Below, piece after piece: positions 50,973-59,025 of a DNA stretch of 64,000 nt. The stretch's first letter is position 1, and each line of letters begins with the position of its first letter. The notes below the pieces were generated by a model that saw only the letters and a list, made by a program, of their open reading frames with translations, had not been told where the DNA came from and did not search any database. The DNA is from Kluyvera ascorbata_C (lineage in GTDB: Bacteria; Pseudomonadota; Gammaproteobacteria; Enterobacterales; Enterobacteriaceae): NCBI RefSeq assembly GCF_044197065.1, contig NZ_JBIQOI010000009.1, positions 109,849 through 173,848 on the forward strand, in the 5' to 3' direction. The translations under genes were made by a program, and so were the position numbers.

Positions 50973-52679
50973 ATGTTTAGTCTCGACAATGTCATCGACG
51001 ACCTATGGCCTCAGGCGAGGCCCGCCCCCTGGCAAAAAAAAGTACTGAAGAAGCTGCTGCATGAGGAAGAATTTCAACAATTTGCCGCACGCCATCGCCA
51101 CCTGAAAGGGCTGGATACCGTCGAACAGGTACTTGAGCATCTCAATATTGACTGCGCCGTTCCGGTTCGCTGTCTGGAACAAATCCCCGAAAATGGTCCA
51201 CTGGTAATCATGGCCAACCACCCTACCGGCACGCTGGATGGTCTGGCCCTGCTCTACGCGGTCTCCCGCGTACGACGCGACGTCAAAGTGGTCACCAACC
51301 GTATGCTTACCCATCTTGAACCCCTCAGTTCGCTGTTTATTCCGGTTGATAACATCAACGGTCGCACCGCAAAAACGGCGCTCCAGCAGATGGACGCACA
51401 GTTGCAAAACGGCGGAGTGCTGATTTTCTTCCCGGCGGGCGAAGTATCACGGCTGACGCGTCGGGGGATCCGCGATAAAAAATGGCACTCCGGCTTTATC
51501 AAGCTTGCCGCAAAATACCGCGCACCTCTGCTGCCCGCATGGATAGACGGAAGAAATAGCGCCCTGTTCTACGCGAGCACCATGGTGTCGCAGCATTTGC
51601 CGCTGCTGCTCTTAATGCAGCAGATGTTCCGCCGCCGCAACGGCAACCTGCCAGTGACGATTGGCGAGCAAATCGCCTGGTCCGCGTGGTTTAACCCGCA
51701 GGCCACACCGCGGGAAATGACGGATAAATGCTATCGCCACGTACAGCTGCTGGGCAAAGGGCTACCTGGCGTTTTCAAAACCGAAAGCGCCATCGCACGA
51801 CCAGAAGCGCGCGCCTTGCTGAAGCGCGAATTGAGCCAGGCCGAATGCCTGGGGCGTACCGCAGACGGCAAGGTCATCTATCTGTGGCAGCGCAACGGCC
51901 AGGAAGATGCGCCGCTGCTGCGCGAATTGGGACGTCTGCGTGAAATCGCCTTTCGGGCGGTGGGTGAAGGAAGCGGCAAACGGCGTGATGTCGACGGCTA
52001 TGACGATGACTATCTGCATCTGATCCTCTGGGATGAAGAGGATTTAGAAATCGTCGGTGCCTATCGCTTTATGCCTACCGCCATGCAGCTCGAAAAACGT
52101 GGGCTGGACGGCATCTACAGCTACAGCCTGTTCCACTACGACGCGCGCATGGACGATATTCTGCAACACGGCATTGAGCTGGGACGCAGCTTTATTCAGC
52201 CGCGCTACTGGGGCCGTCGCGGGCTGGATTATTTATGGTCCGGCATCGGCGCCTATCTGGCGCGCTACCCGCACTATCGCTATCTATTCGGCCCAGTATC
52301 CATCTCTGGCGGCCTGCCGCCGTCAGCACGGGATCTGCTGGTTGCCTTCTACCGGCTGTGGTTCCCGGCCACGCATCCGCTGGCGGAGTCACGCAGACCG
52401 TATCCAGCCTCGTTGCCCGATGTACTGGCACAGTTTGGCGGTGAGGATTACAGCGAAGACCTGACGCGGCTGAAGTCGCTGCTCGGCAACCTTGGCTGCG
52501 GTATTCCACCGCTCTACAAGCAGTATTCGGAAGTCTGCGAGCCAGGCGGCGTGCAGTTTATCGACTTTGGCAGCGACCCGGAGTTTAACAACTGCGTGGA
52601 TGGGCTGGTGTTGGTGGATTTAACCTATCTGAAGGCGAATCGGTATCAACGGTATATTGGGGCGCATTTAGGTTTGTAG
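50973..52679 (+). CDS. olsF: Bifunctional acyltransferase resembling ornithine-lipid synthase OlsF
   Basis: 568 residues from ATG 50973 (MFSLDNVIDDLWPQARPAPW) with GAGGAGGAG upstream; the longer frame to 50871 reads through the repeat and is rejected. The N-terminal part (about 75-260) is a lysophospholipid-type acyltransferase: IMANHPTGTLDGLALL (His-X5-Asp), GRTAKTALQQ and FFPAGEVSRL. The C-terminal part (about 320-460) is an OlsB-like GNAT domain: LRELGRLREIAFRAVGEGSG, DVDGYDDDYLHLILWDEED, IVGAYRFMP. This order fits OlsF of Serratia proteamaculans, where the C-terminal half acylates ornithine and the N-terminal half adds the second acyl chain. No E. coli counterpart recalled. The stop codon TAG is inside the following REP. 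Confidence 0.75.
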   Translation: MFSLDNVIDDLWPQARPAPWQKKVLKKLLHEEEFQQFAARHRHLKGLDTVEQVLEHLNIDCAVPVRCLEQIPENGPLVIMANHPTGTLDGLALLYAVSRVRRDVKVVTNRMLTHLEPLSSLFIPVDNINGRTAKTALQQMDAQLQNGGVLIFFPAGEVSRLTRRGIRDKKWHSGFIKLAAKYRAPLLPAWIDGRNSALFYASTMVSQHLPLLLLMQQMFRRRNGNLPVTIGEQIAWSAWFNPQATPREMTDKCYRHVQLLGKGLPGVFKTESAIARPEARALLKRELSQAECLGRTADGKVIYLWQRNGQEDAPLLRELGRLREIAFRAVGEGSGKRRDVDGYDDDYLHLILWDEEDLEIVGAYRFMPTAMQLEKRGLDGIYSYSLFHYDARMDDILQHGIELGRSFIQPRYWGRRGLDYLWSGIGAYLARYPHYRYLFGPVSISGGLPPSARDLLVAFYRLWFPATHPLAESRRPYPASLPDVLAQFGGEDYSEDLTRLKSLLGNLGCGIPPLYKQYSEVCEPGGVQFIDFGSDPEFNNCVDGLVLVDLTYLKANRYQRYIGAHLGL

Positions 52680-52756
52680 GCCGGATAAGGCGTTTACGCC
52701 GCCATCCGGCACGGTGCCGCATCGTGCCGGATGGCGCTACGCTTATCCGGCCTACA
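52675..52756. repeat. REP pair (BIME) overlapping the acyltransferase stop codon
   Basis: TGTAGGCCGGATAAGGCGTT and an inverted unit ending TTATCCGGCCTACA. The TAG at 52677-52679, stop of the preceding gene, is formed by the repeat's own TGTAGG. Confidence 0.92.
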
Positions 52757-52775
52757 ACCGGCACCACTCGGGATT

Positions 52776-53627
52776 TCATGGCGCACGATAAAACGGCTTA
52801 TCCCCCAGAATCGTCGCCCGATGCATAATCCGCCGCTGCGGCAGATAATCGGCATTCGCGTAGTGCTGCGTCACCCGGTTATCCCAAATCGCCACATCAT
52901 TCGGCTGCCAGCGCCAGCGCACCTGAAACTCCGGCTTGGTGACGTGGGTAAACAGGAAGCTCAGCAGCGCCTCGCTCTCTTTCTCCGTCACGTCGACTAT
53001 GCGGGTGGTGAAGCCCTCGTTCACAAACAGCGCCTGCTTGCCGGTGACCGGATGAGTGCGCACCACCGGGTGCAGCAGCGGCGGATTTTTGGCGACGGCC
53101 TCCTGCCAGCGCTGATGTTCCTCTTCAGTTTTGCGGTACTTGTATTCCTGGAATGATTTACGGAAATCGTGCTCGGCGCGCAGGACGCTCAGCAGCGCCT
53201 TAAACGGCTCGGAAAGCGCATCATAGGCCGCAACGCCGCTGGTCCATAGCGTATCACCACCGGTAGACGGCAGCTCTTTCGCCGCCAGAATCGCCCCGGC
53301 TGGCGGCGTCTCAATAAAGGTCACGTCGGTATGCCAGTTGTCGTTATCCGGCGGATTATTGTCGTGCGTATCCAGCACGATAATTTCGTCCACGCCCGGC
53401 GCATGCGGGTAAACCGGGTGGATATGCAGGTCGCCAAAGCGCAGCGCCAGTTCGCGCTGCTGCTCTGGGGTAATCAGCTGTTCACGCAGGAACACCACCT
53501 GGTGGCGGAGCACCGCATGGTACAGCTGTTCAAACTGGTTATCGCTTAGTGGACGGGTCAGGTCCGCGCCGGAAATCTGCGCGCCGATATACGGCCCCAG
53601 CGGGGTAATTGCCAGACGTTCACTCAT
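52776..53627 (-). CDS. tauD: Taurine dioxygenase
   Basis: Fe(II)/2-oxoglutarate oxygenase releasing sulfite from taurine when sulfate is scarce. 283 residues from ATG 53627 (MSERLAITPLGPYIGAQISG). Iron ligands NWHTDVTF (His-X-Asp, about 99-101) and the distal His in WDNRVTQHYANADYLP (about 255); 2-oxoglutarate Arg near RRIMHRATI. Its ATG overlaps the tauC stop (ATGA). Last gene of tauABCD. Confidence 0.97.
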   Translation of the reverse strand: MSERLAITPLGPYIGAQISGADLTRPLSDNQFEQLYHAVLRHQVVFLREQLITPEQQRELALRFGDLHIHPVYPHAPGVDEIIVLDTHDNNPPDNDNWHTDVTFIETPPAGAILAAKELPSTGGDTLWTSGVAAYDALSEPFKALLSVLRAEHDFRKSFQEYKYRKTEEEHQRWQEAVAKNPPLLHPVVRTHPVTGKQALFVNEGFTTRIVDVTEKESEALLSFLFTHVTKPEFQVRWRWQPNDVAIWDNRVTQHYANADYLPQRRIMHRATILGDKPFYRAP

Positions 53628-54451
53628 TGTATTTCTCCATGCCAGGGGGTCAGACGGCGCTGAAGCGCACGCAGCCCGAGTTCCAGACCAAAAGCGATAA
53701 ACGCGATCACCGCGATACCGGCCAGCACAACGTCGGTAGCTAAAAACTCCCCGGCGGACTGCACCATAAAACCTAACCCTCGGGTTGCCGCGATAAGCTC
53801 GGCGGCCACCAGCGTTGACCAGCCCACGCCCAAACCAATGCGCAGCCCGGTTAAAATCTCCGGCAGCGCGCCGGGTAAAATCACCAGCCACAGCACCTGA
53901 GCACGGCTAGCGCCGAGCGACTGCGCAGCGCGAATACGCACCTGCTGCGCGCTTTTCACGCCCGCCAGGGCCGACATCGCCACCGGGGCGAAAATCGCCA
54001 GGTAGATCAGCAGGATCTTCGAGGTTTCGCCGATCCCAAACCAGATAACCATCAGCGGCAGATACGCCAGCGGCGGCACCGGGCGGTAAAGTTCAATTAA
54101 TGGATCGAGAACACCGCGCACCGTTGGGCTCAGGCCCATGGCGATCCCCACCGGAATACCGATTATTGTCGCCGCCAACAGCGCCACGACGATACGCCCA
54201 AGACTCGCCGCCAGATGCTGCCACAGCGTGGCATCCATAAACCCCTGCGGGCCAGCAATGGTCAGCAGCTTATTCAGCACCTGCCCCGGCGCGGGTAAAA
54301 ACAGCGGGCTAATCCAGTGCGCCGCCGCGACCGCCCACCAGATAACCAGCAGCACCGCCAGCGTGGCGAGGCTCAGCGTCAGGTGGCGCGAGAGCGGCCA
54401 GCGCAGCTTCAGCGCGCGCGTCCGCGGTTTATCGTTAATCACCACGCTCAT
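53624..54451 (-). CDS. tauC: Taurine ABC transporter permease
   Basis: 275 residues, about six membrane helices, inner membrane. EAA loop near AAQSLGASRAQVLWLVILPG (about 185-204) for contact with TauB, then ALPEILTGLRIGLGVGWSTLV. Overlaps tauB and tauD by four bases each. Confidence 0.96.
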   Translation of the reverse strand: MSVVINDKPRTRALKLRWPLSRHLTLSLATLAVLLVIWWAVAAAHWISPLFLPAPGQVLNKLLTIAGPQGFMDATLWQHLAASLGRIVVALLAATIIGIPVGIAMGLSPTVRGVLDPLIELYRPVPPLAYLPLMVIWFGIGETSKILLIYLAIFAPVAMSALAGVKSAQQVRIRAAQSLGASRAQVLWLVILPGALPEILTGLRIGLGVGWSTLVAAELIAATRGLGFMVQSAGEFLATDVVLAGIAVIAFIAFGLELGLRALQRRLTPWHGEIQ

Positions 54452-55215
54452 GAGAAGGCCTCCCGTTGCTCAAACACCCGGCTCAGCACGTATTCGCGCT
54501 GGGCAATAAACTGCGGGTCAGACTTGATGCTGCGGCACGACTCCCCGGCCACAAACCGACGGGCAAAATCGAGGGATAAACGCTCCAGCACGCGGCCCGG
54601 CCCCGGCGACAGCAGAACCAGCTCGGTGGCCATAAATACCGCTTCTTCAATATCGTGTGTAATCAGCAGCACCTTTTTGCCCGTCTCATGCCACAATTTG
54701 AGCAGCAGAGTCTGCATCTGCTCGCGGGTAAAGGCGTCGAGCGCGCCAAACGGCTCATCCAGCAGCAGCAACTGCGGGTTGGCCGCCAGCGCGCGGGCAA
54801 TGCCAACTCGCTGACGCTGGCCGCCGGAAAGCTGCCAGATAAAGCGCTTCTCGGCCCCCTCCAGACCGACCTTTTTCAGCATCAACGCGGCAATTTCGCG
54901 GCGTTCGGTTTTATTCACCCCGGCCAGCTGCAGCCCCAGCGCGACGTTATCCTGCACGTTGCGCCACGGCAGCAACCCTTCATTCTGAAAGACCACGCCG
55001 CGCTCGGCCCCCGGGCCCTCAACGTGCTTTCCATCAAGGATGATGCTGCCGTGCTGATACGGCACGAATCCGGCAATCAGGTTCAGCAACGTGGTTTTTC
55101 CGCAGCCAGACGGCCCCAGCACCACCAGCAGTTCGCCGTTGTCCAGCGTGAGATTGATATCCGCCAGCGCCGGTTTACCGCCGTAGTCAGCAGAAAGGTG
55201 CGAGATTTGCAGCAT
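54448..55215 (-). CDS. tauB: Taurine ABC transporter ATP-binding protein
   Basis: 255 residues. Walker A LGPSGCGKTTLLNLIAG (about 33-49), Q-loop GVVFQNEGLLPW, signature LSGGQRQRVGIARAL (about 129-143), Walker B LLLLDEPFGALD (about 149-160) and switch His in LLITHDIEEAVF. Powers taurine uptake with TauA and TauC. Confidence 0.97.
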   Translation of the reverse strand: MLQISHLSADYGGKPALADINLTLDNGELLVVLGPSGCGKTTLLNLIAGFVPYQHGSIILDGKHVEGPGAERGVVFQNEGLLPWRNVQDNVALGLQLAGVNKTERREIAALMLKKVGLEGAEKRFIWQLSGGQRQRVGIARALAANPQLLLLDEPFGALDAFTREQMQTLLLKLWHETGKKVLLITHDIEEAVFMATELVLLSPGPGRVLERLSLDFARRFVAGESCRSIKSDPQFIAQREYVLSRVFEQREAFS

Positions 55216-55225
55216 CGTGGCCTCC

Positions 55226-56191
55226 TTACTTCACGAAACGGTCGGTAACGTACTGGCTGTAGTCGGTCGCCACCGCCGGGACTTTGCCCTGCTCTTTGAG
55301 GAACTGCGCGGTGTCGACAATCGCCTTATTCACCGGGCCGTTAAGTTCCTGCGCCTGCTGTTCGGCGGAGAGATAGGTGTTGCCCTTCACCAGCCCCGGA
55401 ACGTCCGCTTCCGGTACGCCGCTCAGACGCGCCAGCTTGCTGATGTTCTCGGGTTGAGCCAGCCATTTATCCGGGTTATCGATATAGCCGCGCTGGGCGT
55501 CAATCGCGCTTTTGGCGAAGGCTTTCACCACCTCAGGATGTTTGTCGGCGAAGTCTTTACGCACCACCCACACGTCGAGCGTCGGTGCGCCCCACTCGCC
55601 CACTTTGGACGAGTCGGTCAGCACGGTGCCGTCTTTTTCCAGCTCGTTCACCGCTGGTGCCCAAACGTAAGCGCCGTCAATGTCGCCGCGCTGCCAGGCG
55701 GCAATAATCGCCGGCGGTTGAAGATTCAGGATCTGCACCTGGCCCGGCTTAATGCCCCAGTGTTTGAGCGCCGCCAGCAGGCTGTAGTGGGTAGTGGAGA
55801 TAAACGGTACGGCGATGCGTTTGCCAATCAGGTCTTCAGGTTTGGTAATGGCTTTTTTCACCACCAGCGCTTCGGAGTTACCGAGCTTTGAGGCCAGCAG
55901 GAAAACTTCAATCGGCACCTGCTGACTGGCGGCCACTGCCAGCGGGCTGGAACCGAGGTTGCCAATCTGAACGTCGCCAGAGGCCAGCGCGCGGACGATG
56001 CTTGCGCCGCTGTCAAATTTGCGCCAGTCCGGTTTTGCTCCGCTCAGCTTTTCGAAGGTGTTGTCCGCCTGCGCCACCTTGGCGGGCTCGGCGGAGGTTT
56101 GGTAGGCGATGGTGACGTCCACGGCCTGCGCCTGGAATGCCAACAGTGCCAGCGTAGCGGCGATAAGGGTGAAACGCGATGCGATTGCCAT
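55226..56191 (-). CDS. tauA: Taurine-binding periplasmic protein
   Basis: 321 residues. Signal MAIASRFTLIAATLALLAFQ cleaved after AQA, mature VDVTIAYQTSAEPAKVAQAD. Solute-binding folds as in the SsuA/TauA family, with LASGDVQIGNLGSSPLAVAA and IISTTHYSLL-like PFISTTHYSLLAALKHWGI. First gene of the tau operon; expected to need CysB/Cbl, although I could not mark the site. Confidence 0.96.
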   Translation of the reverse strand: MAIASRFTLIAATLALLAFQAQAVDVTIAYQTSAEPAKVAQADNTFEKLSGAKPDWRKFDSGASIVRALASGDVQIGNLGSSPLAVAASQQVPIEVFLLASKLGNSEALVVKKAITKPEDLIGKRIAVPFISTTHYSLLAALKHWGIKPGQVQILNLQPPAIIAAWQRGDIDGAYVWAPAVNELEKDGTVLTDSSKVGEWGAPTLDVWVVRKDFADKHPEVVKAFAKSAIDAQRGYIDNPDKWLAQPENISKLARLSGVPEADVPGLVKGNTYLSAEQQAQELNGPVNKAIVDTAQFLKEQGKVPAVATDYSQYVTDRFVK

Positions 56192-56352
56192 AATGTCCTG
56201 CTCCCATGTCTTGTTATGGAGGCAGTATTTCCGGCGCGGGGTATTTGATAAAGGAATTAAAAATGCTTGTTAATTCCAATTCGTTTTTAGAAAAAAAGTG
56301 GCAAAAGATAGTTCAGGAGTGGGATTTCCCCGGAAAAATCCCGGGGATATCG

Positions 56353-56429
56353 TCGGCCTGATAAGCGAAGCGCCATCAGGCCGCTCGGCGTACATTGCCG
56401 GATGGCGGCGGTGCCTTATCCGGCCTACA
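56353..56429. repeat. REP pair (BIME) between tauA and mmuM
   Basis: CGGCCTGATAAGCGAAGCGC at the left and GCCGGATGGCGGCGGTGCCT ending CCGGCCTACA at the right. Lies between two leftward operons, downstream of mmuM. Confidence 0.9.
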
Positions 56430-56452
56430 TGTGACCCCGGGAATACTCAGGT

Positions 56453-57385
56453 TCAGCAGTGCGCCTTCAGCGCCGCAATATCCTTCGGCGTGGTCCGACA
56501 GCAGCCGCCAATCAGCTTCGCCCCGGCCGCCAGCCACTGCGGCAGATAGCCTTCCAGCGTCGCGCAGGCTTCGCCGTGGTGATGCCAGGTTTTGCTTACC
56601 GCATCGTAGTGCTCGCCGGAGTTAGGATAAACCACTAGCGGCAGCGGCGTCAGGCCGTGCAGATACTCCAGCGCCTCAACGGTATTTTCCAGTGCGATAC
56701 AGTTAATGCCCACCGCCAGAATCTGCGGATAGCCCGCCAGCAGCGCCAGCACATCGCGCAGCGGCGTACCGTCGCTCAGGTGCTGGGCATCGCGCAGGGT
56801 AAACGAGAACCACGCCTGCGCTACCGGGTAGGCTTCCAGCAGCTGCGCCAGCGCGCGAATTTCATCAAACGACGGCAACGTTTCGCAGGCCAGCAGGTCA
56901 ACGCCCGCCTCCAGCAACGCTTCAACGCGCGGGCGATGGAAATCCTGGAACACCTGCGCGCTGCGCTGGTAGTCGCCGCGATACTCCGAACCGTCCGCCA
57001 GATAAGCCCCATACGGCCCCACGGAACCGGCTATCAGCAGCCCCTTCGCCGCCGGGTTTTCCGCGTAATACGAGTCGCGGGCCTGTTTCGCCAGCGCCAC
57101 GCTTTTGGCAATCAGCGACCGGGCCTGCGCTTCATTAAGCCCACGGGCGGCAAAGCCATCCGGCGTCGCCTGATAGCTGGCGGTGATCGCCACCTGCGCC
57201 CCGGCACGGAAGTAGTCGAGATGCACGTCATAAATGAGCTGCGGATTTTCCATCAGCACTTTCGCCGACCACAGGCTATCGGCCAGGTCGCAGCCGCGGG
57301 CCTCCAGCTCGGTGGCCATCGCCCCATCGAGTACCACAAAGGGATGGTCGTTCAGAATGGAGGTTAAGGGATTATTCTGCGGCAT
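56453..57385 (-). CDS. mmuM: Homocysteine S-methyltransferase MmuM
   Basis: Transfers a methyl group from S-methylmethionine to homocysteine, making two methionines. 310 residues. N-terminal FVVLDGAMATELEARGCDLA (about 16-35), zinc Cys in LAVGINCIALENTVEAL (about 229) and the Cys pair in KLIGGCCRTTPKDIAALK (about 295-296). Its start overlaps the mmuP end by 14 bases. Confidence 0.97.
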   Translation of the reverse strand: MPQNNPLTSILNDHPFVVLDGAMATELEARGCDLADSLWSAKVLMENPQLIYDVHLDYFRAGAQVAITASYQATPDGFAARGLNEAQARSLIAKSVALAKQARDSYYAENPAAKGLLIAGSVGPYGAYLADGSEYRGDYQRSAQVFQDFHRPRVEALLEAGVDLLACETLPSFDEIRALAQLLEAYPVAQAWFSFTLRDAQHLSDGTPLRDVLALLAGYPQILAVGINCIALENTVEALEYLHGLTPLPLVVYPNSGEHYDAVSKTWHHHGEACATLEGYLPQWLAAGAKLIGGCCRTTPKDIAALKAHC

Positions 57386-58781
57386 GCTGCGGCTCCTGCT
57401 GGCTCTGGCGCGAACGCGTTAAATAGTAGGCACCATAACACAGCGCCACGAACGGAATCCCGCACCACAGCGCAATCCGCTGCGAGGGGTCAAACGCCAG
57501 ACCAAGACAGGCCACCAGGCAGAGCACAAAACCCAGCACCGGCACCAGCGGATACCACGGCGCGCGGTAGTGCAGTTCGCTCAGCGCTTTCCCCTGCTGC
57601 AAATGGCGACGGCGGAACATAAAGTGCGAGGCGCAGATGCTAATCCATACCGCCACCACCGCAAAGCCGGAAATCGCCGACAGCGCCACGAACACGGTAT
57701 CCGGCGCGACGATGCTAGAAAACAGCGCCAGCAGCCCGCCGAGCATACTCACCGACAGCGCCACCAGCGGCACGCCGTTTTTCGTCACCTGCGAGAAGCA
57801 GCGCGGCAGCGTACGTTCGTTGGAAAGCGACCACAACATACGGCCAGAGGCGTACAACCCGGAGTTCGCCGCCGACAGAATCGCCGTCAGGATCACGAAG
57901 TTGAAAATATCTGCCGCGTACGGAATCCCGACCTTCTCAAACACCAGCACGAACGGGCTTTTTTCCACCCCTGCCTGCTGCATCGGGATCAGCGCCGCCA
58001 GCACAAAGACGGTGCCGATAAAGAAAATAATCAGCCGCGCGATGGTGGTACGAATGGCGACCGGGATCACCTTGTGCGGATTCTCGGTTTCACCGGCAGC
58101 AATGCCGATAAGTTCGGTGCCGGAAAACGCAAAGTTCACCGCCACCATGGTCATCAGAATCGGCAGGCCACCGTGCGGGAACCAGCCCTCAGCGGTAATG
58201 TTCGATAGCCCCGGCGCGGGCGAACCGTCCTGCATCGGGATGAACCCGAAGATAGCTGCGCCGCCCAGGATAATAAACGCGATGATGGTTATCACCTTCA
58301 CCAGTGAGAACCAGAACTCCCCCTCGGCAAAGAAGCGGGTCGAAATAACGTTGAGGCCAAAAATCATCACGCAGAACAGCAGACACCAGATCCACACCGG
58401 CACCTGTGGGAACCAGTACTGCATACAGAACCCGGCGGCGGTAAAGCTCGAACCGAGTGCCACCGTCCAGGTCAGCCAGTAGAGCCATGCCACGGTGTAG
58501 CCGGTCGCCGGGCCAAGATAGCGAGAGGCGTAAAGATGGAACGCGCCGGTTTCCGGCATCGCCACCGACAGCTCACCGAGACACTGCATCACCAGCCAGA
58601 CAACCAGTGCGCCAATCAGGTAGGCCAGCAGCGTACCTGCCGCGCCGGTAGTGGAAATGATATAGCCGGTATTAAAAAACAGCCCTGTGCCAATAACGCC
58701 ACCTAGCGACAGCATGATCAGGTGGCGGGTTTTCATGGTGCGCTTTAACTGCCCACCTTGTTGTTGTGTTGTGTTTTGCAT
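57372..58781 (-). CDS. mmuP: S-methylmethionine permease MmuP
   Basis: Twelve-helix APC-superfamily amino acid permease, 469 residues. KTRHLIMLSLGGVIGTGLFF (helix 1), QCLGELSVAMPETGAFHLYA, FAFSGTELIGIAAGETENPH and SANSGLYASGRMLWSLSNER. Near identical in form to E. coli MmuP. The promoter carries tandem MetJ-type boxes (58785-58816). Confidence 0.97.
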   Translation of the reverse strand: MQNTTQQQGGQLKRTMKTRHLIMLSLGGVIGTGLFFNTGYIISTTGAAGTLLAYLIGALVVWLVMQCLGELSVAMPETGAFHLYASRYLGPATGYTVAWLYWLTWTVALGSSFTAAGFCMQYWFPQVPVWIWCLLFCVMIFGLNVISTRFFAEGEFWFSLVKVITIIAFIILGGAAIFGFIPMQDGSPAPGLSNITAEGWFPHGGLPILMTMVAVNFAFSGTELIGIAAGETENPHKVIPVAIRTTIARLIIFFIGTVFVLAALIPMQQAGVEKSPFVLVFEKVGIPYAADIFNFVILTAILSAANSGLYASGRMLWSLSNERTLPRCFSQVTKNGVPLVALSVSMLGGLLALFSSIVAPDTVFVALSAISGFAVVAVWISICASHFMFRRRHLQQGKALSELHYRAPWYPLVPVLGFVLCLVACLGLAFDPSQRIALWCGIPFVALCYGAYYLTRSRQSQQEPQHAAE

Positions 58782-58784
58782 TAT

Positions 58785-58816
58785 TACCTTCTAAACGTAT
58801 GGACATCTAAACATCC
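58785..58816 (-). promoter_or_regulatory. Tandem MetJ boxes upstream of mmuP
   Basis: Reading the minus strand, consecutive 8-mers GGATGTTT, AGATGTCC, ATACGTTT and AGAAGGTA match the met box AGACGTCT at 5, 6, 6 and 4 of 8 positions, in exact 8-base register (58816 to 58785). MetJ binds such contiguous boxes. They begin 3 bases before the start codon, so they overlap the leader. Confidence 0.7.
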
Positions 58817-58900
58817 AAATAAGATGAAGGTTATACAACGATTGTGAATGAATTGCAAAACGGGGGGATCACCAGAAATGAGAGAGGGTGCGGGGATTTT

Positions 58901-59005
58901 CCCTCACCCTAGCCCTCTCCCCATAGGGGCGAGGGAACCGAAAGGCATCGTTGGTAAGGATGGTTTTCTCCCTCTCCCTTCCAGGGAGAGGGTCGGGGTG
59001 AGGGT
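58901..59005. repeat. Palindromic intergenic repeat (CCCTCACCC family), copy 2
   Basis: Begins CCCTCACCCTAGCCCTCTCC and ends GGGAGAGGGTCGGGGTGAGG-GT. Same arms and inner CTCCCTCTCCC as 17-108, with a longer middle (about 13 bases more). Downstream of the roxA-like stop. Confidence 0.82.
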
Positions 59006-59025
59006 ACAACGCGCACCCTCACCGC

